A stretch of DNA of 24,287 nucleotides from the NCBI GenBank assembly GCA_031272655.1, contig JAISTJ010000169.1, positions 1 to 24,287 on the forward strand. The letters are read 5' to 3'. The notes beneath the pieces are model-generated. The model had not been told where the DNA came from and did no database searches. It was given only the letters and a program-made list of their open reading frames with translations. Shown one piece after another: positions 7,804-14,822 of this stretch (the stretch's first letter is position 1; each line of letters starts with the position of its first letter). The position numbers and the translations under genes were made by a program. The stretch is from Tannerella sp. (GTDB lineage Bacteria; Bacteroidota; Bacteroidia; Bacteroidales; Tannerellaceae).

Positions 7804-7833
7804 CAAAATTATATAAAATTTTTATATCCGCAA
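7804..7833 (-). promoter_or_regulatory. Promoter of tetR-fabH
   Basis: On the minus strand TTG (7833-7831), 19 nt spacer, then TAATTTTG (7811-7804), 31 nt before the tetR ATG at 7772. I saw no clear operator dyad. Confidence 0.75.
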
Positions 7834-7864
7834 AGAAAATCGCAAAAAAAATCATAAAAAATTT

Positions 7865-7893
7865 TTGAATTGAAAAACAATCTCGTATCTTTG
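7865..7893 (+). promoter_or_regulatory. Promoter of the fimbrillin-like lipoprotein operon
   Basis: TTG at 7865-7867 within a T-run, 18 nt spacer, then TATCTTTG at 7886-7893. It lies 40 nt before the chosen start at 7934, back to back with the tetR promoter. Confidence 0.75.
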
Positions 7894-7933
7894 CAGTCTG
7901 ATACTTACTAATTTATAGCTAAAGAGGATGATT

Positions 7934-10066
7934 ATGAAACATATATTATTGATAATGAGCATATTACTGATGTTGGTATTATTCCCTGTCAGTTGTATAT
8001 ATGAGCAAGTTGTTGAAAACAACAAGGGAGGAGGAGTGGTTACACCCCCTGATCCGGAGCCGACTAATCCTGTCTTACACCTGCGTATAAAACCGGAAAC
8101 AGAGTTGATACAGAACTTTAATGCACAGGTCGGACTTTTTATAACCAATTCCAAAGACGCATCAATTTTAACGCCAAACTTCGCAGTATCCTTGAACGGG
8201 GGCGGGGGCAGCCAATCCGTTGACGTTGAACTGCCTGCAGGTTCCGATTCTATTGTAAGTTACAGGGTTTATTATCCATATTCATCGTCATCAAGTGTTG
8301 TTAATACTTCCACCAACAGATACAGCGGTTCAATCCCGTCTGTGCAGGATCAGGCCATCGCATCGGACAACTCTATCCCGACATCAATATCGGACAGGTT
8401 GCTGATGATTTCAACATCAGCCAATTCCGTGAATATCAAAGATAACAATGTGCCTGAACTTAGACTTCAGAATGTCCTCTCTTTAGTTCGTGTAAAAATT
8501 AAGGCAAACGCCGACTTGTTATCAGATCCAAACTTTAAAACCCAGAGAATCAAGCAGGTAGAAATTTATTATTCCATGAAAGGCTACCCCAATACTTCAC
8601 TGCTTAACATAGCCGGCGATTACGGCATTTTGTTGACGAGAGCGCCGGGTGATTCATATTATACTCCTCCAAGCCCGACAACCCTGTCAAATGCGACAAC
8701 AAAAACCACCGCCAACATTACCAACAGCCCGCTTATTACTGCGACTGAACAGCATGTATGGTTTGTGATTCCGCCTGTGAACGAATCCAATACTTTCTAT
8801 GACAGTTTCAGTATGTTCGCCGTCATTACGACCCAAAGCGATGATAACGTAACATACAAGTCTGTACACGAGTTTTCGGAAAACGGGATAGGTGTAACGC
8901 GCAATCGTTTAATAGATGTCGCAACTACATTGAGAAAAGATAACATAGTGTCTGACAATGTTTTAAAGAAAAATTTCAGGGATGAACCTGCCAACACCTA
9001 TATCATTTCGGAAGCCGGTTTCTATTCGATTCCGTTAAGTAAAAACGATGGCGCTCCCATAACAGGCGCCGCATCGGCAGACTGGATTTGGGCTTCCGGC
9101 ACACAAGTTGTCGCGACTTCCAACATCGAAGACCTGATAAGCAATATCACATTGAAAGGCGATTCCATCACTTTTAATGTCGGATCCGTAATGTCAAGCC
9201 TGAAAAAAGGCAACGTTTTGTTAGCCGCAAAAAATTCTTCGGGGAAAATCCTGTGGACATGGCACATCTGGATAACAGATAAACCTAAAGACGTTACATA
9301 CGAATCAGGTAAAACATTTATGGACAGGAACTTAGGCGCCTTATCTATTGAATCGTATGGCTCCTACGCCGAAAAATACGGATTCGTATATCAATGGGGC
9401 AGAAAAGACCCGTTCTTCGGCGGCGACGGCGTATCGGCTTCCGAAACGGCAACTCTTTCGGTAGCTAAAACTAACACTATCCTCCGCAATACAAGCTGGG
9501 ATTGGGATGTAACGCCAAAAGGAACCGTTACCGGCGATGTCATTGATTACACTATTGAAAATCCGACGAAATTCATTTACGGCGACGATAATCTTGGACT
9601 TGCTGCAGACTGGTTGGCGACAAGCGATTCCACGCTATGGGGCGGGGTTTCCAAAACCATTTATGACCCTTGTCCGCATGGATACAGAGTGCCCGACAAA
9701 AACGACGTTGCGACGCTACATATTCTTGCAGGCATTAACAGCAACAGCCAGTATTTCAGGATGATAAACAACTATTCTTGGGAGTATTACCGGCAAGGCG
9801 GCGTCAAAGAGTTATGGTACGTCAGCGGTTACCGTCTCGGTCGTAGCGTTTCGCAAGGTCATTCCGGCGGTCAGTTAATAGCTTCAGGGACAGCTTCTGA
9901 AAGCGGCAGCATGGCATACTGGACAAGAACTCCCGCTCTACAGGCCGGACAACCGGTACCCGGAGGGTCTTACCGAGTCTTCTCTTCCAACACACAGCTG
10001 TACAGCTCGGATGATTACGGTGATAACGCCGATGCTTACGCTATCCGTTGCGTCAAAACTCCCTAA
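7934..10066 (+). CDS. Fimbrillin-like lipoprotein with FISUMP-type C-terminus
   Basis: Probably an outer-membrane or surface lipoprotein; its exact role is unknown. The first 20 residues are a hydrophobic signal ending FPVSC, so Cys21 is a plausible lipid-attachment site, although the -3 position is proline. The mature N-terminus is a Pro/Gly-rich linker (VVTPPDPEPTNP). Residues about 40-340 resemble the Mfa-like/fimbrillin fold, including YRVYYPYSSSS. Residues about 465-710 resemble FISUMP: MDRNLGALS, YGFVYQWGRKDPF, DPCPHGYRVP, YWTRTP, and a terminal AYAIRCVKTP. AAGAGG lies 6 nt before ATG 7934, which favours it over ATG 7928. The DUF456 gene follows after 13 bp. Codon use is more AT-rich than in purF-carA, as is common for surface proteins. 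A Mfa2/FimC-like accessory pilin is an alternative. Confidence 0.8.
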   Translation: MKHILLIMSILLMLVLFPVSCIYEQVVENNKGGGVVTPPDPEPTNPVLHLRIKPETELIQNFNAQVGLFITNSKDASILTPNFAVSLNGGGGSQSVDVELPAGSDSIVSYRVYYPYSSSSSVVNTSTNRYSGSIPSVQDQAIASDNSIPTSISDRLLMISTSANSVNIKDNNVPELRLQNVLSLVRVKIKANADLLSDPNFKTQRIKQVEIYYSMKGYPNTSLLNIAGDYGILLTRAPGDSYYTPPSPTTLSNATTKTTANITNSPLITATEQHVWFVIPPVNESNTFYDSFSMFAVITTQSDDNVTYKSVHEFSENGIGVTRNRLIDVATTLRKDNIVSDNVLKKNFRDEPANTYIISEAGFYSIPLSKNDGAPITGAASADWIWASGTQVVATSNIEDLISNITLKGDSITFNVGSVMSSLKKGNVLLAAKNSSGKILWTWHIWITDKPKDVTYESGKTFMDRNLGALSIESYGSYAEKYGFVYQWGRKDPFFGGDGVSASETATLSVAKTNTILRNTSWDWDVTPKGTVTGDVIDYTIENPTKFIYGDDNLGLAADWLATSDSTLWGGVSKTIYDPCPHGYRVPDKNDVATLHILAGINSNSQYFRMINNYSWEYYRQGGVKELWYVSGYRLGRSVSQGHSGGQLIASGTASESGSMAYWTRTPALQAGQPVPGGSYRVFSSNTQLYSSDDYGDNADAYAIRCVKTP

Positions 10067-10079
10067 AAGCTAAAGCTTT

Positions 10080-10562
10080 ATGGACATCATACTTATCATA
10101 GCAGGCGCTATATGCCTGATTATAGGCATTATAGGCAGTTTCCTGCCGGTACTGCCCGGACCGCCGCTTGCTTATGTAGGGATGTTGTTGCTGCATTTTA
10201 CCGATCGTGTGCAATTCTCTGTCCATCAGCTTGTTTGGTGGCTTATACTTGTAGGATTGACGCTGTTGGCCGACTATTTGCTGCCCATTTTCGGCGTCAA
10301 AAAATGGAAAGGCAGCAACTGGGGCAACTTCGGCTGCGTTGTAGGGACAATCATCGGGATTTTTATCTTTCCGCCTTGGGGCATAGTTGTAGGGCCGTTT
10401 CTCGGAGCTACTCTCGGCGAACTTATTTTTGCAGGCAGAAAGTTTTCCGAAGCCCTGAAAGCAGGCTTCGGAGCGTTTATGGGTTTTATGCTCGGTTTGG
10501 TTTTCAAGCTTGCAGTTTGCGGCTGGTTCGCTTTCTGTTTCGTCAAAGCGCTTGTTACTTAG
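10080..10562 (+). CDS. DUF456-family small membrane protein
   Basis: A 160-residue, very hydrophobic protein of unknown function. It opens with a membrane segment (MDIILIIAGAICLIIGIIGS) followed by the family signature FLPVLPGPPLAYVG. Four to five further hydrophobic stretches follow, with glycine-rich GNFGCVVGTIIGIFIFPPWG and VGPFLGATLGELI, both typical of DUF456. It is probably an inner-membrane protein. It starts 13 bp after the lipoprotein stop and probably shares its transcript; a functional link is not established. Its last 8 bases overlap the convergent dihydroorotate-dehydrogenase-like gene. Confidence 0.88.
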   Translation: MDIILIIAGAICLIIGIIGSFLPVLPGPPLAYVGMLLLHFTDRVQFSVHQLVWWLILVGLTLLADYLLPIFGVKKWKGSNWGNFGCVVGTIIGIFIFPPWGIVVGPFLGATLGELIFAGRKFSEALKAGFGAFMGFMLGLVFKLAVCGWFAFCFVKALVT

Positions 10563-11526
10563 CGAAATATCGCATAAATTGCGCCCTCTCGTACATTGAA
10601 GGATTGGCGGCATTGGAAAAACTCAGTCTGCCGCGAAAATCGGCTACAGTCCGGAATTTCTTATCATCCATCCATGTTTTAAGCCCTTCAAGGATCTTCG
10701 TTACCTCCCCAATGCCGTTCTTATACAGGACGCTGCAAAGCTGCACCGCCGAAGCGCCTGCTAATAAGCATTTTATAACATCTTCGGCACTGTGAGCGCC
10801 TGTGGAAGAGGCGATTGATATATTAGGCACGGAGCCGGAAACAATAGCCGTCCAACGCAACGTGTCGCCGAGTTCGTTTGGCGTACTGAACTTTTCGCCC
10901 GAAACAATTTCCATCGTATCTATGTCAATATCAGGACGATAGTAGCGATTAAACAGCACCACGCCGCTCGCTTCATGCAGTTTGAGCTGATTGACCAAAC
11001 CCGGAATATTGCTAAAACCTTTCCCAATCTTCATTATCACTGGTATTGAGATGCGTTTTTTGACTTTATTGAGAATAGAAATATACAGCTCATAGAGCGT
11101 ATTGGCGGTAGTATTCAGATCCGTACATAAACAAAAGACATTCAGCTCAATAGCATCTGCGCCCGCCTCTTCAATCTTTACAGCGAAATCGGTCCATGCG
11201 CTTGCTTTTGAGCAATTGATGCTCGCTATCACAGGAATAGAACACTCCGCCTTTGTGTCGCGGATCATCGCCAGATACTCCTCAAGCTTGTTGGCACGCA
11301 CATAGTGGGATATATAATCGGCGGCTTCGGGCGAAGAGGCGTCCTGAAGATAAGCATCGCCCTGTAATTCAATCTGCTCCTCGAAAAGCGATTTCAAAAC
11401 GATGGCTCCCGCACCCGCTTCTTCAAGCTTCCTGTTTCCGGCAGGGCTTTTAGTCAGCCCGGAACTCCCTATAATCAGCGGGTTACGCAATGTCAAACCC
11501 GCATATTTTGTCTCTAAAACATTCAT
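10555..11526 (-). CDS. Dihydroorotate dehydrogenase-like flavoprotein
   Basis: A 323-residue TIM-barrel protein of the PyrD-like family. It opens with LETKYAGLTLRNPLIIGSSGLTKS and ends with the FMN phosphate region SSTGAHSAEDVIKCLLAGASAVQLCSVLYKNG. The usual DHOD active-site segment (N-x-SCPN) reads ELNVFCLC here, so the catalytic cysteine environment is changed and pyrimidine synthesis is not assured. No electron-transfer subunit (PyrK) or other pyr gene is adjacent. Related proteins in this phylum are usually annotated only as 'dihydroorotate dehydrogenase-like'. It has its own promoter and overlaps the end of the DUF456 gene tail to tail. Confidence 0.83.
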   Translation of the reverse strand: MNVLETKYAGLTLRNPLIIGSSGLTKSPAGNRKLEEAGAGAIVLKSLFEEQIELQGDAYLQDASSPEAADYISHYVRANKLEEYLAMIRDTKAECSIPVIASINCSKASAWTDFAVKIEEAGADAIELNVFCLCTDLNTTANTLYELYISILNKVKKRISIPVIMKIGKGFSNIPGLVNQLKLHEASGVVLFNRYYRPDIDIDTMEIVSGEKFSTPNELGDTLRWTAIVSGSVPNISIASSTGAHSAEDVIKCLLAGASAVQLCSVLYKNGIGEVTKILEGLKTWMDDKKFRTVADFRGRLSFSNAANPSMYERAQFMRYFAK

Positions 11527-11559
11527 ACGGAAATATTTTTTTTAGTAAAAAATCAATCA

Positions 11560-11589
11560 CAAATGTAGTGTTTTTTTTCGTTTTTTCAA
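11560..11589 (-). promoter_or_regulatory. Promoter of the dihydroorotate-dehydrogenase-like gene
   Basis: On the minus strand TTG (11589-11587), 19 nt spacer, then TACATTTG (11567-11560), 33 nt before ATG 11526. The spacer is almost pure A. Confidence 0.75.
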
Positions 11590-11597
11590 ATTTTGCG

Positions 11598-11605
11598 TAT
11601 CTTTA
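11598..11605 (+). promoter_or_regulatory. Probable -7 box for the thioesterase-dprA operon
   Basis: TATCTTTA, one base from TAnnTTTG, 20 nt before ATG 11626. The region where TTG would be expected is a T-run without an exact match. It is adjacent to the divergent promoter at 11560-11589. Confidence 0.5.
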
Positions 11606-11625
11606 TCCCCGAAAATTTTACGAAT

Positions 11626-12033
11626 ATGAGAGATTATATTTTTAAATTGGAGATGAAAGTGCGTGATTATGAGTGCGATTTGCAAGGCGTAGTCAATAAC
11701 AGCAACTATCAGAGGTATATGGAACATACCCGTCACGAATTTATGGAGTCGTTCGGCGAGAATTTCGGACGGATGCACGAGGTGGGGATTGATGCTTTTG
11801 TGTCGAAAGTTGAGATTCGTTTTCGACATTCATTGAAGAGCGGCGACAGGTTTTTGTCGTGTCTGAATCTGAAGCGTGAGGGCGTCAAACTCGTCTTCGA
11901 TCAGGACATTTACCATCTTCCCGATAACGTCCTAACGTCGTCGGGAAGGGTTGAAACGGTGATTGTCGAAGACGGCAAACTCACCCGCGGCGATTATTTT
12001 GATGATTTTCTCGAAAAAGTGAATAAAAAATGA
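11626..12033 (+). CDS. Hotdog-fold acyl-CoA thioesterase (4HBT / YbgC-like)
   Basis: Family role: hydrolyses acyl-CoA thioesters in the cytoplasm. The 135-residue protein has the 4HBT signature at the N-terminus: Asp18 in YECDLQGVVNN, followed by SNYQRYMEHTRHEFM, where D-x-x-G and the NN-x-x-Y region form the active site. One hotdog domain fills the whole length. ATG 11626 is chosen because an upstream TTG at 11593 lies ahead of the likely -7 box and adds residues unlike the family. The stop overlaps the dprA start as ATGA, so the two are translationally coupled. The physiological acyl-CoA is unknown. Confidence 0.88.
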   Translation: MRDYIFKLEMKVRDYECDLQGVVNNSNYQRYMEHTRHEFMESFGENFGRMHEVGIDAFVSKVEIRFRHSLKSGDRFLSCLNLKREGVKLVFDQDIYHLPDNVLTSSGRVETVIVEDGKLTRGDYFDDFLEKVNKK

Positions 12034-13136
12034 AAATTACTGATGAAAGGCTTTATTTGATAGCGCTTACGGCGTTAAAAGGGATCGGCGATGTTTTAGC
12101 AAGGCATCTATTGTTGTACTTCGGTTCAGCCGCAGATGTGTTTAACGCAAGTAAAGGACAGCTTACAAACGCTCCGGGGATAGGCTCCGTCACAGTTGAA
12201 CAGCTCTGGAACTCCAAAACCGAAGCGCTCAAACGAGCAGAAAAAGAGCTTGAGTTTGTGGAAAAAAAGAAAATCCGCATGTACGGCTTTTTAGACGAAG
12301 ACTATCCGCACAGGCTGAAGGAATGTCAGGACGCGCCGGTGGTGTTTTATTGGAAAGGTAATGCCGACCTCAACGCGGCAAAAATCATAAGTGTCGTAGG
12401 GACGCGGAAATATACCGATTACGGGCGGAAACTGACTGAGACATTTATTGCGGATATATCCAAAATGTTTCCGGACATTATAATAGTCAGCGGATTAGCT
12501 TATGGAATAGATGTCTGCGCACATCGGAACGCTTTACGTAACAACTTGCCGACAATAGCAGTTTTAGCTCACGGTCTCGACCGTATCTACCCTGCTGTTC
12601 ACCGCAATGTGGCGTCCGAGTTGCTGACGCACGGCGGGGTGCTGTCGGATTTTATGAGCGGCGGCGATCCCGTCAGGGAGAATTTCCTTCGCCGCAACCG
12701 CATCATTGCAGGGTTGGCGGACGCTACCATCGTTGTAGAATCGGCGGTAAAAGGCGGCTCGCTCGTTACCGCCGACATCGCTTTCTCGTACGGGCGCGAT
12801 GTTTTTGCTTTTCCGGGACGCACTTCTGATGAGAGGTCTGCAGGCTGTAACCGCCTGATACAGATGAACAAAGCCGCTCTTATCAATTCTGCCGCCGATA
12901 TGGTTAAACTAATGTGCTGGGATGTGGATTTAGTCGCCGCCCCTGAACAGCAACAAGCGTTGAAATTCCCTGATAATCCGATAATTCGACTGTTAGCGGA
13001 AAAAGGCGAGTTCCAAATCAACGACCTCGCCATAGAGATGGATTTGCCTGTTCACAGACTTACTTCCATGCTGTTTGAACTCGAACTCGAAGGCCACATC
13101 AGGGCTTTGCCGGGCGGTGTTTACAAATTGGCGTAA
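12030..13136 (+). CDS. dprA: DNA-processing protein DprA
   Basis: Family role: binds incoming single-stranded DNA and loads RecA during natural transformation; in non-competent species its role is less clear. The 368-residue protein has an N-terminal helix-hairpin-helix/SAM-like region (ALKGIGDVLARHLL, NAPGIGSVTVEQL). The central Rossmann-like DprA domain contains VVGTRKYTDYGR (about 121-132), VSGLAYGID (about 152-160) and NRIIAGLADATIVVES followed by KGGSLVTADIA. A C-terminal winged helix (about 305-368) ends with EGHIRALPGGVYKLA. All domains of full-length DprA are present. The start overlaps the thioesterase stop by 4 nt, and a hairpin terminator follows 3 bp after the stop. Confidence 0.96.
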   Translation: MKITDERLYLIALTALKGIGDVLARHLLLYFGSAADVFNASKGQLTNAPGIGSVTVEQLWNSKTEALKRAEKELEFVEKKKIRMYGFLDEDYPHRLKECQDAPVVFYWKGNADLNAAKIISVVGTRKYTDYGRKLTETFIADISKMFPDIIIVSGLAYGIDVCAHRNALRNNLPTIAVLAHGLDRIYPAVHRNVASELLTHGGVLSDFMSGGDPVRENFLRRNRIIAGLADATIVVESAVKGGSLVTADIAFSYGRDVFAFPGRTSDERSAGCNRLIQMNKAALINSAADMVKLMCWDVDLVAAPEQQQALKFPDNPIIRLLAEKGEFQINDLAIEMDLPVHRLTSMLFELELEGHIRALPGGVYKLA

Positions 13137-13217
13137 AAATTAGAGGGTTGTCTCGCGACAACCCTCTAATAAATCTTTTTTGTTAACCTTAAATCTAATA
13201 CTATTATGAAAAAACCA
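13135..13217 (-). ncRNA. Candidate small RNA antisense to the dprA end
   Basis: On the minus strand a -7-like box TATCTTTG (13230-13223) precedes about 45 nt of unstructured AT-rich sequence. A 13-bp perfect hairpin and a T-run (13139-13135) follow. That is a promoter-transcript-terminator layout of about 80 nt with no coding potential. No TTG is found at the expected -33 position, which weakens the case. The remaining gap to 13396 is AT-rich and shows no gene. Confidence 0.33.
13140..13181 (+). terminator. Terminator of the thioesterase-dprA operon
   Basis: TTAGAGGGTTGTC (13140-13152) and GACAACCCTCTAA (13157-13169) form a perfect 13-bp stem with loop TCGC. A T-run follows at 13176-13181. 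The A-run before the stem makes it also work in the other direction. Confidence 0.9.
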
Positions 13218-13396
13218 CGCCACAAAGATACGGACTTTTGTTAAAACAGCGTATAGATTTTCAAATAAATAATGTTAAAATAAAAGGTGCATAGATAGAA
13301 AAAACATTAAAATCAACAGTATATTAACGCTTTTGCTTAAAATATGTAAATAAACACAATAAAAGCCATTATTTAACAGACTGAAAAACGGCGGAA

Positions 13397-13987
13397 TTAC
13401 TCTTCCATCAGGTTATTAACGAGCGCATACACAGCCAAACCGGCAGCCGATTTGATATTTGTCTTGCGCGAAATATTTTTACGGTGGGAAATTACTGTAT
13501 GAACAGAAATATTCAATTTGTCAGCTATTTCCTTGTTCATCAATCCTTTAGCTATCTGGATAAGCACTTCCGTTTCCCTGTTTGACAGTTCGTAGTTGTT
13601 TTCTTCGATTTCTTCCTTTTCCTCTACCGACTGGCTGATATTCAGCAGCATATCGCATATATGCCCGCGTTCCTCCCTGATGTCTAACATCCCGTGAAAC
13701 AAAGCCATTTCCGACAACTCAATGTATTGATACACAATGGCTACAATAGCTAATTGCGGGAAATCCTGCATTATGGCGGCAAGCGTTTGACGTCTTGGAT
13801 ACGGCAGCATATAAGGGTTCAGCAGCAGGATATCCGGTTTACCGGAAGCGAGCCTGCCTCTAAGTGTCTCAATATCAGTTAGTTGTGGCAGCACATCTAA
13901 CATTTTCGATTCACTGAGAATATTTGTCAAACCTTCCCGGATGATAGATGAAGGCTCGGCTATCAACACTTTTTTCATGTTATTCAT
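13397..13987 (-). CDS. LuxR/NarL-type regulator with a degenerate receiver domain
   Basis: A DNA-binding transcription factor of response-regulator layout, 196 residues from ATG 13987. The C-terminal LuxR helix-turn-helix is intact: LSNRETEVLIQIAKGLMNKE, then IADKLNISVHTVISHRKNIS. The N-terminal receiver-like domain is not phosphorylatable by the usual rules: the acidic pair is EP in VLIAEPSSIIREGL, and the phospho-acceptor Asp is Asn57 in DILLLNPYMLP. It should therefore respond to something other than a histidine kinase, and none is nearby. ATG 13987 has GGAGG 9 nt upstream and overlaps the RIC stop by 8 nt; ATG 13978 is the alternative. Co-transcription with the RIC protein suggests a linked redox or nitrosative response. 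Confidence 0.88.
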   Translation of the reverse strand: MNNMKKVLIAEPSSIIREGLTNILSESKMLDVLPQLTDIETLRGRLASGKPDILLLNPYMLPYPRRQTLAAIMQDFPQLAIVAIVYQYIELSEMALFHGMLDIREERGHICDMLLNISQSVEEKEEIEENNYELSNRETEVLIQIAKGLMNKEIADKLNISVHTVISHRKNISRKTNIKSAAGLAVYALVNNLMEE

Positions 13988-14675
13988 TGCGCTTGCCCTC
14001 CAGAAATTTGACATAAGGCACAAGCACCTTGTCTTCTATCAAGGCATGTTTGTTTAAATCGGCCGACAGCTGAAAAATATCGAACGCAACCCCGATGGAA
14101 TCGCCTTGAGACGAGTTTGCGGGCAAATATTTGAAGATAATCTGTATCAAATCATTCAGTTTTTCCTCAATGTCGTTATGCGACTTTTCAAAATCAGTTA
14201 TCCTGAAACCGACGCCCTGCCTGCCTGCGGTCAGGGATTCAATATACGGAAAAACGGTCGCTTCTTCAAACAAAAAATGTTCCGAGACTTCATTCTTGTA
14301 ATCTGCAAAAAATCGCTTCAGAATCTTGCCGTATTTTTCACCCGCACTATCGGCAATACGATTCAAATGCTGCTCTATATGCGGCAAGCGCTCAATAATA
14401 TAATATTTGTGCGATGCTCTCAGATAGGGCAAAAGGAATCGCATATCTGTTGATATAACAGTCTTATATTCAGGTAAATACGAATCAAATGAATAGACAT
14501 TGCATATAAGAAGGAAGAAGTCGGCAGGCACAGAGTTGAGCGCACACAACTCGGCTACGCTCTTGTCGCCGAAACCGAGCGGAATGCCGAAACGAGGCAG
14601 CATCAAAATGAGATTGTGATTTGCCGCAATAAGGTCGGCAAGCTTCATCTTTTCCGAAAAAAGTAATTTATTCAT
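13980..14675 (-). CDS. RIC/ScdA-like hemerythrin-domain protein
   Basis: Family role: di-iron proteins of the RIC group (ScdA, YtfE) help repair iron-sulfur clusters after nitrosative or oxidative damage. The 231-residue protein has an ScdA_N-like start (residues 10-60: LADLIAANHNLILMLPRFGI then GFGDKSVAELC). The Cys-Cys pair of classical ScdA is replaced by Leu-Gly. The hemerythrin-like helical bundle spans about 85-225, with candidate iron ligands His89, His99, His133 and Glu137 (HFLFEE), His166 (KSHNDIE), and His210 and Glu214 (HALIEDKVLVP). ATG 14675 is used because an upstream ATG at 14726 lies ahead of the promoter at 14693-14722. It is first in an operon with the LuxR-type regulator and divergent from the feoAB gene. 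Confidence 0.85.
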   Translation of the reverse strand: MNKLLFSEKMKLADLIAANHNLILMLPRFGIPLGFGDKSVAELCALNSVPADFFLLICNVYSFDSYLPEYKTVISTDMRFLLPYLRASHKYYIIERLPHIEQHLNRIADSAGEKYGKILKRFFADYKNEVSEHFLFEEATVFPYIESLTAGRQGVGFRITDFEKSHNDIEEKLNDLIQIIFKYLPANSSQGDSIGVAFDIFQLSADLNKHALIEDKVLVPYVKFLEGKRNE

Positions 14676-14692
14676 ACTGTCTTTTTTTGCCG

Positions 14693-14722
14693 CAAATATA
14701 GCGAATATTCCGTTAAATACAA
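14693..14722 (-). promoter_or_regulatory. Promoter of the RIC-LuxR operon
   Basis: On the minus strand TTG (14722-14720), 19 nt spacer, then TATATTTG (14700-14693). The -7 box is 17 nt before ATG 14675. The match fixes the gene start downstream of 14726. Confidence 0.82.
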
Positions 14723-14726
14723 TCAT

Positions 14727-14748
14727 TTATCCCCATTTTTTGGGATAA
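14727..14748. promoter_or_regulatory. Inverted repeat TTATCCC-N8-GGGATAA (operator candidate)
   Basis: Perfect 7-bp arms (14727-14733 and 14742-14748) around CATTTTTT. It begins 5 bp upstream of the -33 TTG of the RIC promoter, a position suited to an activator or an overlapping repressor. It shares the GGGATAA half-site with the palindrome at 14760. Confidence 0.5.
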
Positions 14749-14759
14749 AACGCGAAAAA

Positions 14760-14777
14760 ATCCCTATTAATAGGGAT
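14760..14777. promoter_or_regulatory. 18-bp perfect palindrome upstream of the feoAB gene
   Basis: ATCCCTATTAATAGGGAT is fully symmetrical. It ends 21 nt before the TACTTTTG box, so it occupies the place of the missing -33 element. The regulator is not identifiable; an iron-, redox- or NO-sensing protein would fit the flanking genes. Confidence 0.6.
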
Positions 14778-14798
14778 AAAAATGTCAAAAATTATGAG

Positions 14799-14806
14799 TA
14801 CTTTTG
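14799..14806 (+). promoter_or_regulatory. -7 box of the feoAB promoter
   Basis: TACTTTTG matches TAnnTTTG and lies 16 nt before ATG 14823. No TTG is found 19 nt upstream, where the palindrome ends. This suggests control by a bound protein. Confidence 0.65.
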
Positions 14807-14822
14807 CGACGTTTTTACGAAA

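Noticed and set aside
8196..8213. G-run pair (GGGGGCGGGGG) in the lipoprotein gene as a phase-variation tract
   Set aside because: The run is interrupted by C and each part has only five G, too short to expect frequent slippage.
10112..10795. Second plus-strand frame across the DUF456 gene and beyond
   Set aside because: The translation is Arg/Cys/Ser-rich and domain-free; the overlapping DUF456 frame and the convergent gene account for the region.
13206..13244. Tiny frame MKKPRHKDTDFC downstream of dprA
   Set aside because: Only 12 codons after a terminator, with no visible ribosome-binding site; it overlaps a minus-strand -7 box that better explains the conserved-looking bases.
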